Origin: Sulfurospirillum sp036802865
Lineage (GTDB): Bacteria > Campylobacterota > Campylobacteria > Campylobacterales > Sulfurospirillaceae
DNA length: 64,000 nucleotides
Reading direction: 5' to 3'
Assembly (NCBI RefSeq): GCF_036802865.1
Contig: NZ_DAIRVK010000001.1
Location: 62,001-126,000 of the forward strand
In this document: in pieces, positions 60,057 to 64,000 of the stretch
How positions within the stretch are numbered: position 1 is the first letter of the stretch
Layout: each line of letters begins with the position of its first letter
Program-made: the position numbers and the translations under genes
The notes under the pieces: model-generated
Databases searched by the model: none
The model's input: the letters and a program-made list of their open reading frames with translations, nothing else
Told to the model about the DNA's origin: nothing

Positions 60057-61237
60057 GTAATTCTCACTGTTGTTCCTTCTCCAAGGATTGAGTCTATATT
60101 TACCTGTAAAGTATATTCTTTAGCAATGGCGGCTACAATGCTAAGCCCTATCCCAAAACCTCCCACACTTCGATCAAAGCGTGAATAACGCTCAAAGACT
60201 TGATTGATTTTATTTTTTTCTATGCCTCTTCCACTATCTTTAATTTCAATGCTATTTTGGGTAAGGCATAGATGAATCATTCCGCCTATTTTATTGTATT
60301 TGATGGCATTAGAGAGAATGTTATCGAGCAGTTTTGCAACTTTTTTACGGTCAATTGTGAGTATGACACCCTCTTTAAGCTCAACACTTAGCTCAATTTT
60401 TTTAGATTCAAAGAGCAGTGAAAAGTACTCTAAACGCTCTTCAATGAGTAATTTTAGATCGACCTCAACATCTTGGGAGAGAATCTGATGTGATAGTACT
60501 AAATATGTGAGATCATCATAAAGATTGGCAATAGTTTTTGAGGCAATGGTAATACGTTTGATTTTTTTTGCCAAGCTTTCATCCAGTGTTTGTGTATCAA
60601 TCATTTCGATATTAGAAAGAATGGCATTAACAGGAGTGTTAAGTTCGTGTGTAGTATCTTTAATGAAGCGATCCAAGAGTGAAATAGTGTCTTTCATGGG
60701 ACGGAGTAAAAGACCCAGTAAAAAGTAACCTATAACCACTAAAATACTAAAAATAATAGCGCCATAAATTAAAAGTTTTCGAAAAACTTTCTTATCCCAT
60801 GAATGTGGCGCATCAACTTCTATTGCAATGTAACGCGCACCCAGATAGTAAGATTCTAATTCTTTGATAAAGTAGATGTGATCGTTTTTAAGGTAAATAT
60901 CTTCATACAGATTGACTTTAGGTGTACTGAGAGTTGAGAAAATTTGTTTGAGACTGCTATCATAAATGGCAGAGTTAAAACGCTCATCTCTAGGATACGT
61001 TTGTTCTTTGTCAAGGTTTACATGTAAAGATTTAAGTCGTACAATTTGCTCATTTGTAAGGTTTGAAAGGGCTTCTCTTTGGTTTTGAAGCATCAAGTCA
61101 CGCTCCAAACCATAGTACAAAAAAGCTACGAACGCTAAAATGAGCAGTGCTAAAAAAGCGTAGAGAAACAAAAACGATCTTAGCGTTTTTTTCTCACGCG
61201 AGCGTAAATTGATATCCCAGTTTTTTAATGCTAACAA
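60050..61237 (-). CDS. Sensor histidine kinase
   Basis: About 395 aa. Two membrane segments (near residues 20-45 and 150-175 of this start) flank a periplasmic sensor of about 110 residues. The phosphoacceptor His is in FIKDTTHELNTPVNAIL; ATPase boxes are NAIKYNKIGG (N), DSGRGIE (G1) and GFGIGLSIV (G2). I prefer TTG at 61237, five bases after AAGGA; the ATG at 61297 lies 104 bases inside the regulator gene and has no SD. The 44-base overlap with the response regulator gene marks a cognate pair. Confidence 0.9.
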   Translation of the reverse strand: MLALKNWDINLRSREKKTLRSFLFLYAFLALLILAFVAFLYYGLERDLMLQNQREALSNLTNEQIVRLKSLHVNLDKEQTYPRDERFNSAIYDSSLKQIFSTLSTPKVNLYEDIYLKNDHIYFIKELESYYLGARYIAIEVDAPHSWDKKVFRKLLIYGAIIFSILVVIGYFLLGLLLRPMKDTISLLDRFIKDTTHELNTPVNAILSNIEMIDTQTLDESLAKKIKRITIASKTIANLYDDLTYLVLSHQILSQDVEVDLKLLIEERLEYFSLLFESKKIELSVELKEGVILTIDRKKVAKLLDNILSNAIKYNKIGGMIHLCLTQNSIEIKDSGRGIEKNKINQVFERYSRFDRSVGGFGIGLSIVAAIAKEYTLQVNIDSILGEGTTVRITW

Positions 61238-61868
61238 TGCGATCCTTCCCCATAATTTTACGAAGGTTCTTAATGTACGTGCGAAGTGTATCGTCACTGC
61301 CTTGTTCGTCGTATTCCCATAAATGTGCCATAATCATCTCATGGCTAATGATTTCATTTTTCTTTTGTAAAAAGAGTTTGAGTAGTTTTGCCTCTTTATT
61401 TTGAAGTTTAATAACAGAATTATTAACTAACAGTTGGTTACTGAGTGAGTCATACTCTATGCCCTCATCAATGCCTATTTTAGGGTTAGGTGCGTGAAAA
61501 AACTCACGTTTCAAAATGGTTTCAATGCGAAAAAGAAGCTCTTTAAGTGCAAAAGGTTTACGCAAGTAGTCATCGCAACCACTCGCATAGCCGTGCTCTA
61601 AATCTTCGATGGCATTCAGTGATGTGAGAAAAATGGCAGGAGTTGTATTTCCTTCTTTACGCACTTTTGTGAGCAGATCAAAACCACTGATGGAAGGAAC
61701 GTTGACATCCAGTAAGAAAAGATCAAAATGATGTTCATAGAGCATTTCTTCAGCTTCTTCTCCATCATAGGCAGGCGTGACATGATAGCCTTTAGACTCC
61801 AAAAATTCGCATACAGTTTCACTTAGATTTGTGTCGTCTTCTAAAAGAAGGAGTTTAGTTTTGGGCAT
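61194..61868 (-). CDS. OmpR-family response regulator
   Basis: 224 aa from the ATG at 61868 (MPKTKLLLLEDDTNLSETV). Receiver residues are LLEDD, the phospho-Asp in LFLLDVNVPS, and Lys in YLRKPFAL. The C-terminal winged helix (KLQNKEAKLLKLFLQKKNEI to GYQFTLA) is the OmpR type. The longer in-frame start at 61916 lies inside the preceding gene. It overlaps that gene by 14 bases and the kinase gene by about 44. Confidence 0.92.
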   Translation of the reverse strand: MPKTKLLLLEDDTNLSETVCEFLESKGYHVTPAYDGEEAEEMLYEHHFDLFLLDVNVPSISGFDLLTKVRKEGNTTPAIFLTSLNAIEDLEHGYASGCDDYLRKPFALKELLFRIETILKREFFHAPNPKIGIDEGIEYDSLSNQLLVNNSVIKLQNKEAKLLKLFLQKKNEIISHEMIMAHLWEYDEQGSDDTLRTYIKNLRKIMGKDRIVSIKKLGYQFTLA

Positions 61869-62082
61869 TGGTTCTTCTTGTTTTATCTTCCTCATAGAGT
61901 GCTTTTTGCTCTTCACTCATAGTCTCTAAACGCTTATCCAGTTCTTGATACAAAAAAGTCTCTTTGTCTTGATCAATATAGCCAATCAATGCGATTAACT
62001 CTTCCGTACTCATTTCGCTAAAATCAGCTTTAGCGTACAGTGTAGTCAGTATGATCAAACAGGCAAAAAGAATTTTTAGCAT
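61855..62082 (-). CDS. Small periplasmic protein, DUF1104-like
   Basis: 75 aa with a signal peptide (MLKILFACLIILTTLYAKA). The mature part DFSEMSTEELIALIGYIDQ followed by KRLETMSEEQKALY matches the pattern of the DUF1104 family, known mainly from Campylobacterota, with a helical pair bearing the TNEEL/STEEL start. It is fused by overlap to the response regulator gene, so it could be an accessory or signal protein of the two-component system (compare small periplasmic inhibitors such as Spy/CpxP), but that is inference. Confidence 0.75.
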   Translation of the reverse strand: MLKILFACLIILTTLYAKADFSEMSTEELIALIGYIDQDKETFLYQELDKRLETMSEEQKALYEEDKTRRTNAQN

Positions 62083-62084
62083 TG

Positions 62085-62681
62085 TTATTTACGAACCTCG
62101 TTGATCCAAATGGAAAGACTTTTAATGACTTCTGCGGTTGCGGTATTAAAAGCTTCGGCAACTCCTTCGGCACCATTCGTGTTCGTAACATCTTTTTTGG
62201 AAGCGATCTTTATACTTCCTATCACTTCACCACTTTTAATCTCAACGACTCTAAAACGAAGGCTAACATGAACATAAGATGTGCCATTTTCTCTGAAAAC
62301 CTCTTCAAAGTTCTGAAGTATGGGTTCTAGCACTAGATTATTGGATGCCATGGAAGTGCCTGACACAACAGAGTCAAAATGGTGTTGATCTTGCAGTGCT
62401 TCGGTAATAAGGTGTTGCAGTTTTAAAGGAGGTGTTTCACTCCATGTCCCGTATTTGTAAGGTTGCATAGCACCATCTTTTTTATATAAAATAGATCTCG
62501 TATTGAGTCCACTGGGTGAATCAATATAGGCTACTTTGATAACATCTTGGTTGTGGACACTAAAATGCTCTAAGTTAAGCATGGGCTCTAAGGTGTAATT
62601 GTAAGGCTTGAGGGTTGTTTCTTTAACGCTACAACCACTTAAAAATAAGAGTGCGGTAAGGGCTAAAAGTAGGTTTTTCAT
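62085..62681 (-). CDS. ABC-type lipid transport auxiliary lipoprotein (PqiC/LptE-like family)
   Basis: 198 aa from the ATG at 62681, which follows AAAGGA. MKNLLLALTALLFLSGCSV is a lipoprotein signal with lipobox LSGC. The mature part (ALQDQHHFDSVVSG and VSLRFRVVEIKSGEVIGS) has the ABC-transport auxiliary fold, which partners MCE transporters in the periplasm. The in-frame extension to 62792 lies in mlaD and is unlikely. It sits directly after the MCE protein gene. Confidence 0.85.
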   Translation of the reverse strand: MKNLLLALTALLFLSGCSVKETTLKPYNYTLEPMLNLEHFSVHNQDVIKVAYIDSPSGLNTRSILYKKDGAMQPYKYGTWSETPPLKLQHLITEALQDQHHFDSVVSGTSMASNNLVLEPILQNFEEVFRENGTSYVHVSLRFRVVEIKSGEVIGSIKIASKKDVTNTNGAEGVAEAFNTATAEVIKSLSIWINEVRK

Positions 62682-62691
62682 TGTCTTTCCT

Positions 62692-63645
62692 TTATCGTTC
62701 ATTTGGAGCAGGTTTGATGGTCTCTTCTTTGAAGAGGATATCACTCGGGCTATCTTTGAGGTTCGTAACCAAATCTTTGGTTTCATTGACAAGTACGTGT
62801 AATTCTTGAAGTGTTTGTTGAAGAGGCATTAAATTTTCTTTCACTAAAATATCGACATCAAATGAGCCTTTGTCAATCTTTCGATTAAGACCTCCCATAA
62901 CAGTCGTGACATTTAAAGCTGCTTCTCGTACTTTATTCATAGTATCAACACCTGTATTATCAACTGCTGAGGTAAAAGAATATGACATTTCTTTGATACC
63001 ACTAGCGGCAGCAGTTGCTTCTTTGAGCAATTGATTAATTTCTTTATTATGGGCTTCGATATTTGCTAATGTTCGTTGTGTAGATTCTGCAATTTTTGCG
63101 CTATTTTCAATAATAATTTCAAGATTTTTAACATTTTTATCGCTCATAATACTTTCAGCTCGCTCAAAAATCATCTCAGCTTTAGTACTTAATGATGTTA
63201 TCGTTTTATCGAGTCTTGAAAAAGTAGATGGACGCGAATAAATAATGCCGTATTCTTCCATTTTACCGCTAGTTTTGAGATCTTTTGCATCATTCGTACC
63301 GCCTTGGAGTTGAATAAAACTAAGCCCTGTAATACCTTGTGCTTCAATAACGGCATAAGTGTCTTCTTTGATGGGGGAATTATCTTGAACGCGAATGGTC
63401 ACTAAGACCTCTTCTGCATTTTTTGGATTGATGGTAATGGTTCGTACTTCTCCAATTTGAACACCACGAAGCTTGACAGGGGCTTTTTCGTTTAGTCCTG
63501 AGACAGACTCTTTGGTAGCAACTCTATAAAATTTAAACGTTCCTTCGTCGGAATAATTTCCAAGCCAAAGAATTGAAAAAACACCTCCGATGAGCAATAC
63601 AAAAATAAATGCACCTACTAAAATATAACTCAGTCTATTTTCCAT
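62692..63645 (-). CDS. MlaD/MCE-family lipid transport protein
   Basis: 317 aa. One N-terminal membrane anchor (about residues 7-30) is followed by an MCE domain (LRGVQIGEVRTITINPKNAE, ITGLSFIQLQGG) and a long helical region (about 150-310) that may form a needle/coiled coil. MCE proteins pull phospholipid or other lipids through the periplasm; with the ATPase and auxiliary lipoprotein this looks like an Mla-type importer. The permease (MlaE) should lie beyond the window edge. Confidence 0.92.
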   Translation of the reverse strand: MENRLSYILVGAFIFVLLIGGVFSILWLGNYSDEGTFKFYRVATKESVSGLNEKAPVKLRGVQIGEVRTITINPKNAEEVLVTIRVQDNSPIKEDTYAVIEAQGITGLSFIQLQGGTNDAKDLKTSGKMEEYGIIYSRPSTFSRLDKTITSLSTKAEMIFERAESIMSDKNVKNLEIIIENSAKIAESTQRTLANIEAHNKEINQLLKEATAAASGIKEMSYSFTSAVDNTGVDTMNKVREAALNVTTVMGGLNRKIDKGSFDVDILVKENLMPLQQTLQELHVLVNETKDLVTNLKDSPSDILFKEETIKPAPNER

Positions 63646-63652
63646 TTTGGCC

Positions 63653-64000
63653 TCAACTTAAAAATTTTTTCAACTCATCGTTGGTTGTTTGTTTTAAAAG
63701 CTCCATAGTGCCTTCAAACAGTACAATTTTGTTCCCTAAAATCACAAAACGATCTAATACATTTGCAATCGTATCTTTATCGTGTGTCACCATAACCACG
63801 GTAATACCCAATGTATCGCGAAGGGTGAGAATAAGCTCGTCAAAAGCCCTCGCACTTTGTGGATCAAGCCCCGAGGTGGGTTCATCCAAAAAAAGTAGCT
63901 TAGGATCGAGGGCAAGGGCGCGTGCCAAGCCTGCTCTTTTTTTCATACCACCGCTAAGCTCAGAAGGGTACATATTCGCAACTTTAGGAGGAAGCCCTAC
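63653..64000 (-). CDS. ABC transporter ATP-binding protein, MlaF-like (5' end outside window)
   Basis: Only the C-terminal 115 residues are present; the frame stays open to the right edge. The ABC signature is LSGGMKKRAGLARALAL, Walker B is LLFLDEPTSGLDP, and the H-loop is VMVTHDKDT. This spacing and TSGLDPQSARAFDELI fit MlaF-type ATPases of MCE transporters. It precedes the MCE gene by seven bases and drives lipid transport at the inner membrane. Confidence 0.93.
   Translation of the reverse strand, partial: VGLPPKVANMYPSELSGGMKKRAGLARALALDPKLLFLDEPTSGLDPQSARAFDELILTLRDTLGITVVMVTHDKDTIANVLDRFVILGNKIVLFEGTMELLKQTTNDELKKFLS

Overview
This window looks like chromosomal backbone from a Campylobacterota (Epsilonproteobacteria) member, most likely a Sulfurospirillum-like free-living microaerobe/anaerobe. 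The reasons are: moderately AT-rich DNA; TATAAT-type -10 boxes with weak -35 regions; RNase J with a long disordered N-terminus; a stand-alone FlhB C-terminal protein (FlhX) beside a FliK-like gene; the ccoG/rpsU/UPF0323-lipoprotein/glutathionylspermidine-synthase-like/YajQ neighbourhood known from Campylobacter; a DUF1104-like protein next to a two-component system; and both class I and class III ribonucleotide reductases. I see no insertion sequence, prophage, CRISPR array or rRNA operon. The genus is inferred, not proven.

Layout. 0-5 kb: end of an AraC regulator, an EamA exporter convergent with a YqiA-like esterase, a small protein plus Cys-type molybdopterin formate dehydrogenase-like enzyme, a haem-binding protein, and a minus-strand tRNA cluster (Gly-Leu-Cys-Ser). 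5-10 kb: ilvD-marC-small Cys protein, an unannotated 34-aa membrane peptide, and an MCP with no periplasmic sensor. 10-16 kb: galU, pyrG-recJ, then pcm and a nitrilase-like hydrolase. 15.7-24.4 kb, minus strand: deoxyribonucleotide/purine block of nrdB, nrdG-like, a separate glycyl-radical peptide, nrdD, a racemase, nrdA and purB. 24.5-31.5 kb: rRNA/tRNA modification (RluA-type, rlmN, rsmA), hisF, RNase J, and two perfect 16-bp parS sequences inside genes. 31.5-44 kb: kdsD-like, rluB-like, rarA, fliK-like/flhX, purM, coaE-dapF, a glucosaminidase, prfA, rpsT, glmM-lspA. 44-47.4 kb: tRNA-Val and the translation operon thrS-infC-rpmI-rplT. 47.5-50 kb: ccoG with a resolvase-like regulator and a strong inverted repeat, then rpsU. 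50-56.4 kb: an envelope/stress gene string ending in eptA/C-like and dgkA. 56.5-64 kb, minus strand: a cytochrome bd-superfamily-like pair with a fused cytochrome c, two small c-type cytochromes, a two-component system, and an Mla/MCE-type lipid transport operon running off the end.

Most interesting items: the class III ribonucleotide reductase whose glycyl-radical segment is a separate 54-aa ATGA-coupled peptide; the parS pair; seven exact copies of the palindrome TTACATGTAA where about 0.2 are expected; a resolvase-family protein that seems to have lost catalytic residues, with a 14-bp inverted repeat at its promoter; the bd-like oxidase with a structured leader plus terminator; and two microproteins of 30-34 aa. 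All counts were made by eye.
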